Source: Arthrobacter sp. UNC362MFTsu5.1 (lineage in GTDB: Bacteria; Actinomycetota; Actinomycetes; Actinomycetales; Micrococcaceae). Taken from it: 64,000 nucleotides of DNA. Below the pieces are notes generated by a model. That model was not told the DNA's origin, ran no database searches, and saw only the letters and a list, made by a program, of their open reading frames with translations. Made by a program: the position numbers and the translations under genes. The stretch is from the NCBI RefSeq assembly GCF_000685965.1, contig NZ_JMLE01000012.1, positions 87,175-151,174 of the forward strand, given 5' to 3'. Positions 20,276 to 29,557 of this stretch are shown here, one piece after another. How positions within the stretch are numbered: position 1 is the stretch's first letter; the number at the start of each line of letters is the position of its first letter.

Positions 20276-20986
20276 ATGAACCACATTTGCCTGCTCCTCT
20301 CCGGAGCCGCGCTCCTGCTCAACGGCCTCGCGGCGCTGGATCTCCTCCCCCGCCGGGACGCGGCCGTGTTCAGCCTGGTCACCGGCAGCACCCAGCTGCT
20401 CCTCGCCGTTGCATACCTGGGGACCGCCGGCGGCGGTGACGGTACTGCCGGCGGCGGCGGAACGGCGATTCTGCTCGGAGCGGCCGGGATGTTCCTTTTC
20501 GGGCTGACCTACGCCTACGTTGGGCTGGATTTCCTCCTGGGACTGGGGTCCCGGGGCCTTGGCTGGTTCTGCGGGATGGTGGCCGGGTGCGGCCTCCTGC
20601 TCGCCGCGTCCTGGTCCGCGGAGGATCCGCTCCTGGCCGTGCTCTGGCTCTGCTGGACCTACCTGTGGCTGCTGTTCTTCCTGCAACTGGCCCTCGGGAT
20701 TGAACGGCTCACGCCGCTCATTGGCTGGTCCCTGATCCTCACGAGCCAGGCATCGGCCACGGTCCCGGCGCTGCTGGGCATCACCGGGCGCTGGCCCGAT
20801 GGTCCCGAAGCACCGGCGACGGCGACGGCGGCGGTGGGCGCCACGGCGGCCCTGGCCGCGCTTCTGCTGCTGGCCGGTTACCTCGCGTGGCGCGGGCGCC
20901 AAACCGCCGCCCGCGCCGCCGTCGTCCTTTCCGTTGCCTGTCCTGATGTCTCTGCCAGCGCGCTACCCGGCGAACTCAAGCGCTGA
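20276..20986 (+). CDS. AmiS/UreI family transporter (urea/amide channel-like)
   Basis: 236 residues with about six to seven membrane segments. The family signature is seen in the early segment (LLLNGLAALDLL), the mid segment GLTYAYVGLDFLLGLG and LLWLCWTYLWLLFFLQLALG. Members pass urea or short amides. The last 60 residues, rich in A and T, extend beyond the typical family end. The 3' end overlaps the convergent permease gene by 24 bp. Amide uptake fits the amidohydrolase and ligase genes nearby (inference). Confidence 0.85.
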   Translation: MNHICLLLSGAALLLNGLAALDLLPRRDAAVFSLVTGSTQLLLAVAYLGTAGGGDGTAGGGGTAILLGAAGMFLFGLTYAYVGLDFLLGLGSRGLGWFCGMVAGCGLLLAASWSAEDPLLAVLWLCWTYLWLLFFLQLALGIERLTPLIGWSLILTSQASATVPALLGITGRWPDGPEAPATATAAVGATAALAALLLLAGYLAWRGRQTAARAAVVLSVACPDVSASALPGELKR

Positions 20987-22438
20987 CGCCCGGATCTGCT
21001 TTTCCACCCGGATCTCCACCAGGACACCGGCCAGGAACAGTGCGGGGACGGCCACCAGCAGGCCCACTGCCGTTTCCGTGCTGCCTCCGATGAGGGACGT
21101 GAAGTTGCTGACCACCAGGTACAGCACCCACGCCAGCAGCACGGAAGCCAGCACCGGGGCGATCAATGTCTGCCATTGCTGGCCGGTCACCTTTTCCCGG
21201 CGGAAGTAGGCGACGACGGCAAGGGAGGAGAGCATGTACAGCACCAGCAGCGCCGCGACGGCGAGGCCGCTGAACCAGGAGAAGAGGGTCAGGACCGGGT
21301 CCAGCCCCAGCAGCGCGAACGGCGCCACCAGCAGGACCGCAACGATGGTCTGGATCCAGGCCGCCGCAGCCGGGGCGCGGTGCTTGTTGGTCCGGGCAAT
21401 GACTGCCGGCATGGAGCCGCGCAGGGCCAGCGAGTGCAGGTAGCGGTTGATGCCGTTGTGGAAGGCAATGATGCCGGCCAGCAGCGAGGTCACCAGCAGG
21501 ACTCCGGCCGTGATCCCTGCCCAGGGTCCGAACATTTCAACGATGGGGCCGATCACGAAGGAGGTGGCGTCCCCCGATTCCAGGGCGGCACCCGCAGCAT
21601 CCACCACGTGGGACGGCCCGTAGAAGCTGACCAGCATCCAGGTGATGAAGGAGAAGAACACAGCGATGATGCCCACGGACAGATAGGTGGCCCGCGCAAC
21701 CGTCTTGTGCGGGTCCTTGGCTTCGGCGGAGTAGATGGCCGTGGACTCGAAACCGAACATGGAGGCCACCGCGAACATAATGGCGACGCCGGGGGCTCCG
21801 CTGGCGATGGCTTCCGGCGCGAACGACGCGGCGATGTCCAGCCCTTCGGGGCCGCCGCCTTTGAACAGCACGGAGAATCCGAACATCAGCAGGATGGCCA
21901 CTTCCAGGCCCACCAGGACGGCAAGGACGCGGGCGCCGAGTTCGATGTTCTTGGATCCCAGGACCTGGACGCCAGCCATGGTGATGACGGCGAGCAGCCA
22001 CCAGGGAACAGTTATGCCGGCGGATGCCAGCAGGCCGGAGAAGGCCGCGCCGTACAGTCCGTACATTGCCGCCTGCACCGTGCTGTAGGCGAGCAGGGCA
22101 AGCCAGGCCGCTCCGGCACCGGCCTTGCGCCCGAATGCTGCGGTCACGTAGGCGTAAAAGGCGCCGTTGGTCTGTACTTTCCGGCTCATGGCCACAAAGC
22201 CGACGGCGAAGATGACAATGACGACGCCCACCACGAGGTAGGCACCCGGTGCGCCGGCGCCGTTGCCGAGCGCGGCCGCGAGCGGTGCAGCTCCCACGAT
22301 GCCGGTCAGCGGGGCCTGGGCGGAGAGGACAAAGAACAGAATGCCCAGGACTCCGATGCTTCCTGCGCGCAGGGCGGTGGAGTGTTCCTGGCGTGAACCG
22401 GGTTCCGCGGTTCGGGATTCGGGATTCGAAATACTCAT
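20963..22438 (-). CDS. APC-family amino acid/amine permease
   Basis: 491 residues with 12 predicted membrane segments; the first carries the APC motif GVLGILFFVLSAQAP...TGIVGAAPLA. The family carries amino acids and polyamines with protons. An upstream in-frame start would add 68 residues of low plausibility; ATG 22438 has AAGGATCC upstream and gives the usual N-terminus. It diverges from the aldehyde dehydrogenase gene. It is the positional counterpart of PuuP in a Puu-like set (inference). Confidence 0.9.
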   Translation of the reverse strand: MSISNPESRTAEPGSRQEHSTALRAGSIGVLGILFFVLSAQAPLTGIVGAAPLAAALGNGAGAPGAYLVVGVVIVIFAVGFVAMSRKVQTNGAFYAYVTAAFGRKAGAGAAWLALLAYSTVQAAMYGLYGAAFSGLLASAGITVPWWLLAVITMAGVQVLGSKNIELGARVLAVLVGLEVAILLMFGFSVLFKGGGPEGLDIAASFAPEAIASGAPGVAIMFAVASMFGFESTAIYSAEAKDPHKTVARATYLSVGIIAVFFSFITWMLVSFYGPSHVVDAAGAALESGDATSFVIGPIVEMFGPWAGITAGVLLVTSLLAGIIAFHNGINRYLHSLALRGSMPAVIARTNKHRAPAAAAWIQTIVAVLLVAPFALLGLDPVLTLFSWFSGLAVAALLVLYMLSSLAVVAYFRREKVTGQQWQTLIAPVLASVLLAWVLYLVVSNFTSLIGGSTETAVGLLVAVPALFLAGVLVEIRVEKQIRASALEFAG

Positions 22439-22759
22439 TGGATCCTTCTTAACGGTCATGAGTGCTGGGGAAAAGAGCTGGGGCAAAATTCGTGGGACAG
22501 CTGCCGGGCCCGGGCAAAGGTGCCGGTGATGCGCACCGTGTAATCCAGCATGGCAGCCGGCGCCGGACCCGGCTTGTCGTGCAGCGATCAGTTGTTGTTC
22601 CTGAGCGCAGCGTGGTTCAGGGCCGGCCGTTCTGTTCGCCACCGGTCAAGCGCCGTACGCGGATACACAAGACCCGCGCCGCCCGCCGGAGCACGCTTAA
22701 GGCAGCGCTGTTAGGCCGTTCCGGCCGCGTTCTCTGACCTACTCGAAGTGGAGTACCCC
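22439..22759. other. divergent intergenic region, permease / aldehyde dehydrogenase
   Basis: 321 bp with no supported gene. A short minus-strand ORF (22456-22551, 31 codons) lies just before the permease start but has no ribosome binding site. No clear promoter pair or dyad was found; a GGCCGTTCCGGCCG hairpin lies near 22711-22724. Confidence 0.4.
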
Positions 22760-24169
22760 ATGGAAACCTACGATGCCCTGCTGGCCTCGATCACCCCGGA
22801 CACCGGCGAAACCCGGACCATCCTGGACCCCGCCACCGGGGAACCCGTAGGCGAGGCGCCGGTCCACAGCGTCGAGGACCTCGAGGCGGCCATCGCCGCC
22901 GCCGCAGCCGCCCAGCCCGCGTGGGCAGCACTGGGCCACGACGCCCGGTCCGCCGCGCTCCTCAAAGCAGCCGACGCCGTCGAACGTTCCGCCGAAGAAC
23001 TCGCCCGGCTGCTCTCCCGCGAGCAGGGCAAACCGCTGAACGGCCCCAACGCCCGCTTCGAAGTCGGCGCCTGTGCCGCATGGCTGCGCGTCGCCGCCGG
23101 CACCCCGCTGGAGGCGGAAGTGGTGGTGGACGACGGCGAAACCCGCGCCGAACTGCACTACCGGCCCATCGGCGTCGTGGGCGCGATCGGGCCGTGGAAC
23201 TGGCCCATGATGATCACCGTCTGGCAGATCGCCCCCGCCCTGCGCATGGGCAACGCCGTGGTGGTCAAGCCCTCCGAATACACGCCGCTGTCCGTCCTGG
23301 CCCTGGCCAAGGTCCTGAACGAGGAACTCCCCGAAGGCCTCCTGACCGTCGTCTCCGGCGGGCGCGACGTCGGCGCCCGGCTGGCCGGACACCCCGCGAT
23401 CGGCAAGGTCATGTTCACCGGCTCCACCGCCACCGGCAAGGCCATCATTCGCTCGTCCTCGGATACGGTCAAGCGCCTCACCCTGGAACTGGGCGGCAAC
23501 GACGCCGGCATCGTCCTGCCCGACGCCGACCCGAAAGCCATTGCCGAGGGGTTGTTCTGGGGAGCCTTCATCAACACCGGCCAGACCTGCGCGGCCCTGA
23601 AGCGGCTCTACGTGCACGACTCGCTGTATGAGGCCGTGTGCGAGGAACTCACCAGCGTGGCCGCCGCGATGCCCATGGGCAACGGCCTGGACGAAAACAA
23701 CGTCCTCGGCCCGCTGCAGAACCGGCAGCAGTACGAGATCGTGGCCCGGCTCGTGGACGCAGCCCGGAACTCCGGCGCTAGGATCCTGCTCGGCGGCAAC
23801 CCGGACCCGGACCAGCCCGGCCACTTCTACCCCGCCACCCTCGTGGCAGAGATCGACAACAACAACCCGCTGGTGGCCGAGGAACAGTTCGGCCCGGCCC
23901 TGCCAATTATCCGCTACAGCGACGTGGACGAGGCCGTCACCATGGCCAACGCGCTCGACGTCGGACTCGGAGCCTCCGTCTGGTCCTCCGACCCGGCGCG
24001 GGCACGCGAAATCGCGGCCCGGCTCGAGGCCGGCACCGTCTGGATCAACAAACACGGCGCCGTGGACCCGCGTGTCCCGTTCGGAGGCGCCAAGCAATCC
24101 GGCTACGGCCTGGAATTCGGCGTCGAAGGCCTCAAGGCCCTGGGCGTGCCGCAGGTGATCAACGGCTGA
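22760..24169 (+). CDS. NAD(P)-dependent aldehyde dehydrogenase
   Basis: 469 residues of the ALDH superfamily. Asn147 (PWNWP), Glu243 (ELGGNDAG) and the nucleophile Cys277 (NTGQTCA) are in place, so it should be active. The start is ATG 22760, with GGAG 8 nt upstream; a GTG four codons earlier is less likely. It is close to an APC permease and an XRE-cupin regulator and would take the role of PuuC in oxidising an aminoaldehyde (inference); the substrate cannot be read from sequence. Confidence 0.92.
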   Translation: METYDALLASITPDTGETRTILDPATGEPVGEAPVHSVEDLEAAIAAAAAAQPAWAALGHDARSAALLKAADAVERSAEELARLLSREQGKPLNGPNARFEVGACAAWLRVAAGTPLEAEVVVDDGETRAELHYRPIGVVGAIGPWNWPMMITVWQIAPALRMGNAVVVKPSEYTPLSVLALAKVLNEELPEGLLTVVSGGRDVGARLAGHPAIGKVMFTGSTATGKAIIRSSSDTVKRLTLELGGNDAGIVLPDADPKAIAEGLFWGAFINTGQTCAALKRLYVHDSLYEAVCEELTSVAAAMPMGNGLDENNVLGPLQNRQQYEIVARLVDAARNSGARILLGGNPDPDQPGHFYPATLVAEIDNNNPLVAEEQFGPALPIIRYSDVDEAVTMANALDVGLGASVWSSDPARAREIAARLEAGTVWINKHGAVDPRVPFGGAKQSGYGLEFGVEGLKALGVPQVING

Positions 24170-24205
24170 TGCGCACGGCCGGGCCGTCCGGCTGTCCCGT
24201 CACGA

Positions 24206-24266
24206 ATCCGGGGCTTGTCCGCAGATCCTCACCATCAAGGTTAGGAATGGCGGACAAGCCTCGGAT
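24206..24266. terminator. dispersed long hairpin, family A copy 1 (bidirectional terminator)
   Basis: 17-bp arms (24206-24222 with 24250-24266, one G-T pair) around a 27-nt loop that itself can pair (CCTCACC with GGTTAGG). It lies between convergent genes. The same element recurs at 33470. Confidence 0.7.
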
Positions 24267-24283
24267 GTTTAACGGAGAACCGG

Positions 24284-24904
24284 TTACTTCGCGGCGATCG
24301 CCAGGAACCTGATGGGCAGGTCCAGCAGTTCCAGCGGGCCGTGGGGGCCTTCGCCGTCGAGAAGCAGCGAGTCACCGGCCTCCATGGTGTATTCGTAGGC
24401 ACCGTGGCCGTAGACCATCCTGCCGGAGAGCATGTAGATGAATTCGGTGCCCGGGTGCTGGAAGAGCGGAAAGACGTCGGAAGCGTCCGTCAGGGTGACC
24501 AGCGTGGGTTCGAGGGCGTCGGTGCGGCCCTTGAGGGTGCCCAGCACGCGGTACTCGTGGCCGTGCTGTGTTCCGCTCCGGACGGTCAGGCTGCCCTGGC
24601 CGCTTTTGGTGAAGGTGGCATCCCGGTCCGTGTCGGCGCCCCTGAAGAGCGCGGTGACGGGGATCTTCAGCCCATCTGCCAGCCGCTGCAACGTGGTCAG
24701 CGAACAGGACGTGCTGGCGGTTTCGATTTTGGAGATCATCGCTTTGGACAGTCCGGTCCTGGCTGCCAGTTCGGCAGAGGAGAGCCCGTTCGTGGTCCGG
24801 TAGTGGCGGACCTGTCCGGCGATGACCCGTTCAAGTTTGCCGGGCCCCTCTTCGGTCGCAGGCCTCTCGGCTGCGGCTCTCTCTTCGCCAGTCTGGTTCG
24901 TCAT
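24284..24904 (-). CDS. XRE-family regulator with cupin domain (PuuR-like)
   Basis: 206 residues: helix-turn-helix (about 28-85; SSAELAARTGLSKAMISKIE) and a C-terminal cupin_2 domain (about 125-200; PGTEFIYMLSGRM, LDGEGPHGPLEL). This HTH-cupin layout is shared with PuuR, the putrescine-pathway repressor. It lies between the aldehyde dehydrogenase and amidohydrolase genes and is the likely local regulator. Co-transcription with the long minus-strand operon upstream (45-bp gap) is plausible. Confidence 0.88.
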   Translation of the reverse strand: MTNQTGEERAAAERPATEEGPGKLERVIAGQVRHYRTTNGLSSAELAARTGLSKAMISKIETASTSCSLTTLQRLADGLKIPVTALFRGADTDRDATFTKSGQGSLTVRSGTQHGHEYRVLGTLKGRTDALEPTLVTLTDASDVFPLFQHPGTEFIYMLSGRMVYGHGAYEYTMEAGDSLLLDGEGPHGPLELLDLPIRFLAIAAK

Positions 24905-24949
24905 CCTGCCATCTTAGGTGGCTGACCGGCCCCTACCCGAGCACGGTTC

Positions 24950-26206
24950 CTACCCGAGCCTCCGGGCTTCGCCCACCAGCCCAGCCAGGGTGTCCGCCAG
25001 GGCCAGGGCTCCTGCTTCCGCATCGGCATCCTCCACCAGTTCCTCGGGTGAATGTGAGATGCCGGTGGGGTTCCTGACGAACAGCATGGCGGTGGGGATG
25101 TGGCCGGCGAGGACACCGGCGTCGTGGCCTGCCCCGGTGTCCAGGACCGGCGCGTCCGGGAGCAGGGTCCTGAGCCGGTCACGCAGGCCGGTGTCGAAGT
25201 GCACGGTGGGGCTCAGCGATTCCACGCCGAAGCTCACCGCGCACCCTTCCTCGGCGGCAATGACCTGGGCGTTGAGGTGGATGGATTCCACCAGGGCCGC
25301 GGTCACTTCGTCCCGCGGATGCCGCAGGTCGATCCACAGATCCACCCGGGAGGCGATCACATTGGTCCCGCCGGGCACGGGCTGCAGCCTGCCGACGGTG
25401 GCCCGCGCGTCCTTGTAGTTCCTCGCCGTGTCCCGGATGCCGATCATGATTTTGGCTGCGGCAATCATCGGGTCCCTGCGGTCCTTCATCAGCGTGGTTC
25501 CGGCGTGGTTGCCCTGGCCGGTCACCGAGAGCTTCCACCGGCCGTGGCCCAGGATGGACGAGCCGATGGCCACCGGCTGGCGGAGGTCGGCCAGTCCCCT
25601 CCCCTGTTCGACGTGGAGTTCAACGAACATGCCCAGCTGCTGGAGGGTTTTGTGGTCGGCGCCGATGAACCGGGGGTCCTGCCCGTTGGCAGCGGCAACG
25701 TCGGCGTAGGTGTTGCCGTCCGCGTCTTTGAGGTTGCGCGCCTTGTTGGGGTCCAGGGCTCCGGTGAGCAGCCGGGAGCCCAGGCAGGCGACGCCGAAGC
25801 GGGAGCCTTCCTCCTCGGGAAAGACGGCGATTGCCAGCGGCTTCCGGGGGCGGAGGCCCCGGCTTTTCAGGATGTCGACGGCGACCAGCGCCGATGCGAC
25901 GCCGAGGGGGCCGTCGTACTCGCCGCCGCCGGGGACGGAATCGAGGTGGCTTCCGGTGACGACGGCGTCCCTGCGCGTGCCGGTGGCAGTGTCCCACCAG
26001 GCCCAGATGATCCCGTTGTTGTCGGTGCTGACGTCCAGCCCGCGCCGCCCGGCCTGCTCGATGAACCAGCCGCGCAGGTCGGTTTCGGCGTTCGAGAAGA
26101 CCGGGCGGGAGTATCCGCCGCGGCGCGAGTCTGTGCCGACGCCGGAGATGTCCCGCATCAGGCCGGAGACGGTGTCGGTTGCAGGTTTGGTCGCAGAAGA
26201 GGTCAC
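24950..26206 (-). CDS. M20-family Zn amidohydrolase (allantoate amidohydrolase / N-carbamoyl amino acid hydrolase type)
   Basis: 418 residues from GTG 26206. Metal and catalytic motifs of the M20 carbamoylase branch are present: TGSHLDSVPGGGEYDGPLG, FPEEEGSRFG, and a later VELHVEQG. Such enzymes cleave N-carbamoyl or amide bonds of amino acids or ureides. The GTG start is chosen because the upstream in-frame extension runs toward the preceding oxidase gene and lacks family similarity; the ribosome binding site is weak. Next to a sarcosine-oxidase-like gene it could release an N-methyl amino acid from its carbamoyl form, or hydrolyse a glutamyl amide (both inference). Confidence 0.88.
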   Translation of the reverse strand: MTSSATKPATDTVSGLMRDISGVGTDSRRGGYSRPVFSNAETDLRGWFIEQAGRRGLDVSTDNNGIIWAWWDTATGTRRDAVVTGSHLDSVPGGGEYDGPLGVASALVAVDILKSRGLRPRKPLAIAVFPEEEGSRFGVACLGSRLLTGALDPNKARNLKDADGNTYADVAAANGQDPRFIGADHKTLQQLGMFVELHVEQGRGLADLRQPVAIGSSILGHGRWKLSVTGQGNHAGTTLMKDRRDPMIAAAKIMIGIRDTARNYKDARATVGRLQPVPGGTNVIASRVDLWIDLRHPRDEVTAALVESIHLNAQVIAAEEGCAVSFGVESLSPTVHFDTGLRDRLRTLLPDAPVLDTGAGHDAGVLAGHIPTAMLFVRNPTGISHSPEELVEDADAEAGALALADTLAGLVGEARRLG

Positions 26207-26270
26207 GGGCGGTTCCGTTCGATAGGTGTTTGCAGGTGCAGGAGCTGGCCGTTCAGCCGGCACCGACAGC

Positions 26271-27416
26271 TCAGGGGGTGCCGATCCGGGCGGTTGCCGG
26301 GCGGAAGCGGGCCGGAACATCGCCGGCGCCGGTGGCCAGGCCGGCCGCCCACTGCCCGATCAGCGGCGCGAACTTCGCACCGTGTCCCGAGCACGGGGAG
26401 AGGACCGTGATGCCCTCCGCCCGGTCGATGAGGAAGTCCTCGTTCGGCGTGTTGGTGAACAGGCACGTGGTCTCGGCATACGGTTCCGGATCGAGGCCGG
26501 GGAGGTACTTCTGCACATAGTCCACCACCCGGCGCCGGTTGTCCGGGTCCACCAGGCCGCTTTGCTCGGCGGCGGACGGGATCAGGCCGCCGCCGTTGTA
26601 TTCGGCCACCTTCTGCCCGGCGAAGCCGGCATCCCGTCCGCCGGGCAGTCCGTAGGTCTGGATGGCGGCACTCTTGTGGATAAACGTGGGCCACGCCGCA
26701 GCGCCGTCGGGATCGCGGTAGCGGAAGTGGAAGGCCTGCTCCTGCCGGACGGTGATCTCCGGCAGCGCGGCAAGGAACCCTGCGGGGAGGTCCAGCTGTC
26801 CCAGCAGTGATGGCAGCCAGCCGCCGGCGCCGATGATGACGTTCCCGGCGTCGATCACCTCTCCTGCTGCCGAATGCACGCGGTAGCCGGAGCCCTGCCG
26901 TTCCACACGGGCGACGTTCCACCCGGTCAGCAGCGTGGCTCCGTGCTTCACCGCCTGGTCGACCATGGCGTTGACCGAGCTCTCGGCGTCGATCACCCCG
27001 GCGCCCGGGTGCCAGAGCACCGGGGTGTCGAAGGAGAACTGCGGCCAGCGCTCCCGGGCCTCGGCCGCGCCGAGGAGTTCGTGCTCCACGCCGGCGCCGG
27101 CGAGGACCCGGGCGAGCTGCTCCGGCTGCCGTTCCGGGCCGTAGTCCACCGCGCCGAACGGGGTGATGAGTTCCAGCCCGCTGGCCTGGTCCAGTTCGTC
27201 CCAGAGGACCTTCGACTCCTGGACCGCCCGCGTGTAGAACTCGTCCGGGTAGGCGTAGCGGAAAATCCTCGCCGAGCCGTGGGAGCTGCCGTCATGGGCT
27301 GCCGGGACTGAGCGTTCCAGGATGGTGACGTTGTGGCCCTGCGCGGCGAGCTGCCAGGCCGTGGCGGCGCCGGCCAGCCCGGCGCCCACCACCACGTATT
27401 CGGATGATTCCGTCAT
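26271..27416 (-). CDS. FAD-dependent N-methyl amino acid oxidase (sarcosine oxidase / N-methyltryptophan oxidase type)
   Basis: 381 residues of the DAO family, monomeric sarcosine oxidase branch. It has the N-terminal FAD motif (VVVGAGLAGAATAW), the SSHGSARIFRYAY segment near the flavin, and SPCSGHGAKFAPLIG, which contains the Cys that binds FAD covalently in MSOX and MTOX. It would oxidise a secondary amine and make hydrogen peroxide. ATG 27416 has GGAG 7 nt upstream; a GTG one codon before is too close. It lies 13 bp after the FMN synthase subunit, in the same operon. Confidence 0.9.
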   Translation of the reverse strand: MTESSEYVVVGAGLAGAATAWQLAAQGHNVTILERSVPAAHDGSSHGSARIFRYAYPDEFYTRAVQESKVLWDELDQASGLELITPFGAVDYGPERQPEQLARVLAGAGVEHELLGAAEARERWPQFSFDTPVLWHPGAGVIDAESSVNAMVDQAVKHGATLLTGWNVARVERQGSGYRVHSAAGEVIDAGNVIIGAGGWLPSLLGQLDLPAGFLAALPEITVRQEQAFHFRYRDPDGAAAWPTFIHKSAAIQTYGLPGGRDAGFAGQKVAEYNGGGLIPSAAEQSGLVDPDNRRRVVDYVQKYLPGLDPEPYAETTCLFTNTPNEDFLIDRAEGITVLSPCSGHGAKFAPLIGQWAAGLATGAGDVPARFRPATARIGTP

Positions 27417-27429
27417 CACTTTGCTCCGT

Positions 27430-28797
27430 TTACTTCGCGCCGGGGATCCAGCTGGTTCCGGCCAGGGGTACGCGCGCCATGGCGGACGCTTCGATGGTCA
27501 GCGCCACCAGGTCCTCGGGTTCGAGGTTGTGCAGGTGGGACTTGCCGCAGGCCCGGGCGATGGTCTGGGCTTCCATGGTCAGGACGCGCAGGTAGTTGGC
27601 CAGGCGTCGGCCGCCCTCCACCGGGTCCAGGCGGGAGGAGAGCTCCGGGTCCTGGGTGGTGATGCCTGCGGGGTCGCGGCCGTCCTGGAAGTCGTCGTAG
27701 TAGCCGGCGGCCGAGCCGAGGGCGGCGTATTCGGCGGCGTAGCGGGGATCGTTGTCGCCCAGGGCGATCAGTGCCGCGGTGCCGATGGCCACCGCGTCGG
27801 CACCGAGGGCCATCGCCTTGGCGACGTCGGCGCCCGTGCGGATGCCGCCGGAAACGATGAGCTGGACCTTCCGGTGCACACCGAGCTCCTGCAGCGCCTG
27901 GACCGCCTGCGGGATGGCGGCCAGGGTGGGGATGCCCACGTTTTCGATGAACACCTGCTGCGTGGCGGCGGTGCCGCCCTGCATCCCGTCCACCACAACG
28001 ACGTCGGCTCCGGCCTTCACGGCCAGGGCGGTGTCGTAGTACGGGCGGGACGCGCCGATCTTGACGTAGATGGGCGTCTTCCAGTCGGTGATTTCGCGCA
28101 GTTCGCCGATCTTGATTTCCAGGTCGTCCGGGCCGGTCCAGTCCGGATGGCGGCTGGCGGAGCGCTGGTCGATGCCCACGGGCAGGGTGCGCATGCCGGC
28201 GACGCGTTCAGTGATTTTCTGGCCCAGGAGCATGCCGCCGCCGCCCGGCTTGGCACCTTGGCCGAGCACGATCTCGATGGCGTCGGCCTTGCGCAGGTCG
28301 TCCGGGTTCATGCCGTAGCGGGAGGGCAGGTACTGGTACACGAGGTGCTTGGACTGGCCGCGCTCCTCAGGCGTCATGCCGCCGTCGCCCGTTGTGGTGG
28401 AGGTTCCCACCTCGCTGGCGCCGCGCCCCAGCGCTTCCTTGGCGTTTGCCGAAAGCGCGCCGAAGCTCATGCCGGCGATGGTCACCGGGGTCTGCAGGTG
28501 CAGCGGCCGGCTCGCGTGCCGGTCGCCGAGGACGACGTCGGTATCGCACTTTTCGCGGTAGCCCTCCAGCGGGTAGCGGGACATGGAGGCGCCGAGGAAC
28601 AGCAGGTCGTCGAAGTGCGGGACCTTGCGCTTGGCGCCCCAGCCGCGGATGTCGTACACGCCGGTGGCGGCCGCGCGCTGGATGTCCGCGATGGTGGCGC
28701 GGTCAAACGTTGCCGATTCACGCAGGCCGAGCTCCTCAGTGTGCTGGGCGGGCGTGGCGGGTGCCTGTGCGGGGGCAGGCAGTGAGGTGATGGTCAT
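27430..28797 (-). CDS. FMN-binding glutamate synthase-like large subunit (GlxD/MgsC type)
   Basis: 455 residues of the Glu_synthase FMN domain: GMSFGALSANAKEALGRGA, GQGAKPGGGGMLLG and the barrel end IVSGGIRTGADVAKAMALGADAVAIGTAAL. The segment after this, which carries the Cys ligands of the [3Fe-4S] cluster in GltB, instead reads LGDNDPRYAAEYAALGS and has no Cys. As I recall, GlxD/MgsC of rhizobia and methylotrophs show the same. It likely transfers ammonia from the amidotransferase subunit to an acceptor, as in N-methylglutamate synthase. Operon partners are genes 28808 and 29545. Confidence 0.88.
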   Translation of the reverse strand: MTITSLPAPAQAPATPAQHTEELGLRESATFDRATIADIQRAAATGVYDIRGWGAKRKVPHFDDLLFLGASMSRYPLEGYREKCDTDVVLGDRHASRPLHLQTPVTIAGMSFGALSANAKEALGRGASEVGTSTTTGDGGMTPEERGQSKHLVYQYLPSRYGMNPDDLRKADAIEIVLGQGAKPGGGGMLLGQKITERVAGMRTLPVGIDQRSASRHPDWTGPDDLEIKIGELREITDWKTPIYVKIGASRPYYDTALAVKAGADVVVVDGMQGGTAATQQVFIENVGIPTLAAIPQAVQALQELGVHRKVQLIVSGGIRTGADVAKAMALGADAVAIGTAALIALGDNDPRYAAEYAALGSAAGYYDDFQDGRDPAGITTQDPELSSRLDPVEGGRRLANYLRVLTMEAQTIARACGKSHLHNLEPEDLVALTIEASAMARVPLAGTSWIPGAK

Positions 28798-28807
28798 GGC
28801 GTTGTCC

Positions 28808-29557
28808 TTAGTACGACGTCGAGTTGTGGACGCTGAAGTGGTAGAGGTTCCGTGCCGATCCGTAGCGCTTGAAGTCCGCCGGGTTGTCGGTGCGGCCGGC
28901 CGCGGCCAGCAGTTCGCCGAGTTCGGCCAGGTGCTCCTCCTTCAGGGGCTTTTCGATGCAGTCAGCGCCGAGCGAGGCCACGGTGCCCTTGACGTAGATC
29001 CGGGCTTCGTAGATGGAGTCGCCCAGCGCTTCGCCGGCGTCGCCGCAGACCACCAGGCGTCCGGCCTGCGCCATAAACGCGGACATGTGGCCGATGTTGC
29101 CGCCCACCACGATGTCCACGCCCTTCATCGAGATGCCGCAGCGGGCGCTGGCGTTGCCGTCGATGACCACGAGCCCGCCGTGCCCGGTGGCGGCGGCCGA
29201 CTGGGAGGCGTCTCCCTTGACGTGGACGCGGCCGGACATGATGTTCTCGGCCAGTCCGACGCCGGCATTGCCGTTGATGGTCACGTCGCCTTTTTGGTGC
29301 ATCCCGGCCGCGTAGTAGCCGGCGTGGCCGTTGATGGTGACGCTGACCCGGGCGTCGATTCCCACGGCCAGGCTGTGCTTGCCTTCGGGGTTGGCGACGG
29401 TCCAGGACTGCCCGTCAACCGCGTTGTGGAGTGCCTGGTTGAGTTCGCGGACGGGGCTGCCGGCCAGATCCACGCTGAAGGAATCAGTGCTAGCGGCGTG
29501 CTGGGCTGCCTCAGCGTTCGTGTCCGTGCTGGTTTCGGGGGCTGTCAGAGTGACCAT
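28808..29557 (-). CDS. GXGXG-domain glutamate synthase-like subunit (GlxC/MgsB type)
   Basis: 249 residues corresponding to the C-terminal beta-helix domain of glutamate synthase. Repeating G-x-x-G-x-G turns (VTINGHAGYYAAG, VTINGNAGVGLA, VHVKGDASQS, IVVGGNIGHMSA) form the parallel helix that links ammonia transfer to the FMN domain. In GltB this is one part of a large chain; here it is a separate gene. It overlaps the amidotransferase gene by 13 bp and lies 10 bp before the FMN subunit, so the three proteins are made together. Confidence 0.88.
   Translation of the reverse strand: MVTLTAPETSTDTNAEAAQHAASTDSFSVDLAGSPVRELNQALHNAVDGQSWTVANPEGKHSLAVGIDARVSVTINGHAGYYAAGMHQKGDVTINGNAGVGLAENIMSGRVHVKGDASQSAAATGHGGLVVIDGNASARCGISMKGVDIVVGGNIGHMSAFMAQAGRLVVCGDAGEALGDSIYEARIYVKGTVASLGADCIEKPLKEEHLAELGELLAAAGRTDNPADFKRYGSARNLYHFSVHNSTSY

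Noticed and set aside
22456..22551. 31-codon minus-strand ORF directly before the APC permease gene
   Set aside because: No ribosome site and no recognisable homology; could be a leader peptide or remnant but support is too thin.
22739..24097. Long minus-strand reading frame antisense to the aldehyde dehydrogenase gene
   Set aside because: GC-rich shadow of a plainly conserved gene; the product is Gly/Val/Asp-rich with no family motifs.
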